From: Thermoanaerobaculia bacterium
GTDB taxonomy: Bacteria > Acidobacteriota > Thermoanaerobaculia > Thermoanaerobaculales > Sulfomarinibacteraceae
NCBI GenBank assembly: GCA_027067575.1
Contig: JAMOVQ010000098.1
Coordinates: 1-40,954, forward strand
Direction of reading: 5' to 3'
Length of the DNA stretch: 40,954 nucleotides
This document shows, in pieces, positions 40,942-40,954 of this stretch (position 1 is its first letter; the number at the start of each line of letters is the position of its first letter). The translations under genes and the position numbers were made by a program. The notes under the pieces were generated by a model. That model made no database searches and was not told where the DNA came from. It saw only the letters and a program-made list of their open reading frames with translations.

Positions 40942-40954
40942 GGGACCAGCGGAG

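Noticed and set aside
1-40954. tRNA or rRNA genes and integrase attachment sites
   Set aside because: No T-loop-like GTTCGANTC context with flanking stems was found, and no rRNA-like segment or integrase gene is visible; a covariance search would be needed to exclude small RNAs.

Overview
This is a GC-rich bacterial chromosome segment (or a whole contig) with densely packed, often overlapping genes, many secreted proteins and no rRNA, tRNA, CRISPR array or recognisable transposase. Secreted DUF5666 proteins, gingipain-like C25 and TPR-CHAT proteases, a fused AroD-AroE enzyme and a FadN-FadA pair fit an Acidobacteriota-type genome (perhaps Thermoanaerobaculia). That assignment is inference from gene content, not a marker-gene result.

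Layout. 0-8 kb: a PAS-LuxR regulator, a small secreted protein, an MFS transporter head-to-head with an FAD-dependent oxidoreductase, and a large secreted beta-helix protein. 8-16.4 kb: a secreted protein with two DUF5666 domains, then a tightly coupled reverse-strand operon reading ECF-like sigma factor > zinc-finger protein > TPR-CHAT protease > six-DUF5666 subtilisin. 16.4-17.8 kb: an MmgE/PrpD-family gene. 18-23.2 kb: a second coupled cluster with a 1351-residue gingipain-like (C25) protease, a 76-residue RiPP-like small peptide and an HPr-kinase-like P-loop kinase. 23.2-29.3 kb: an accessory stretch with a truncated gene copy, a small gene plus AbiEii-like nucleotidyltransferase pair flanked by palindromic repeats, several unrecognised secreted proteins, and a Cys-rich secreted peptide in a locally AT-richer patch. 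29.3-34.2 kb: beta-oxidation genes fadA and fadN under a FadR-like operator, and a periplasmic parvulin isomerase. 34.4-40.4 kb: mostly housekeeping genes (two methyltransferases, GDPD, Crp/Fnr regulator, fused aroDE, trpS, ferredoxin). The right end carries a Cys-rich gene broken by a perfect 16-bp tandem duplication and finishes near a run of 21 C.

Two clusters are the best candidates for undescribed systems. In the first, a dedicated sigma factor and zinc-finger protein precede two proteases of different classes (CHAT cysteine protease with His776/Cys816; subtilisin with Asp677/His726/Ser871), with overlapping reading frames that imply fixed co-expression; a neighbouring DUF5666 protein is a natural partner or substrate. 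In the second, a C25 protease, a small peptide with a YxxPxI-type leader motif and a C-terminal Ser, and an HprK-like kinase sit within 10 nt of each other, suggesting a peptide that is proteolysed and/or phosphorylated.

Regulatory signals recur. Five genes start directly 6-7 nt after a TANNNT box with no ribosome-binding site (leaderless). There is an exact CRP-type box, a FadR-type palindrome, a possible sigma-54 promoter, several strong hairpin terminators, and a dispersed AAAGGGA-GTG-TCCCTTT palindrome family.
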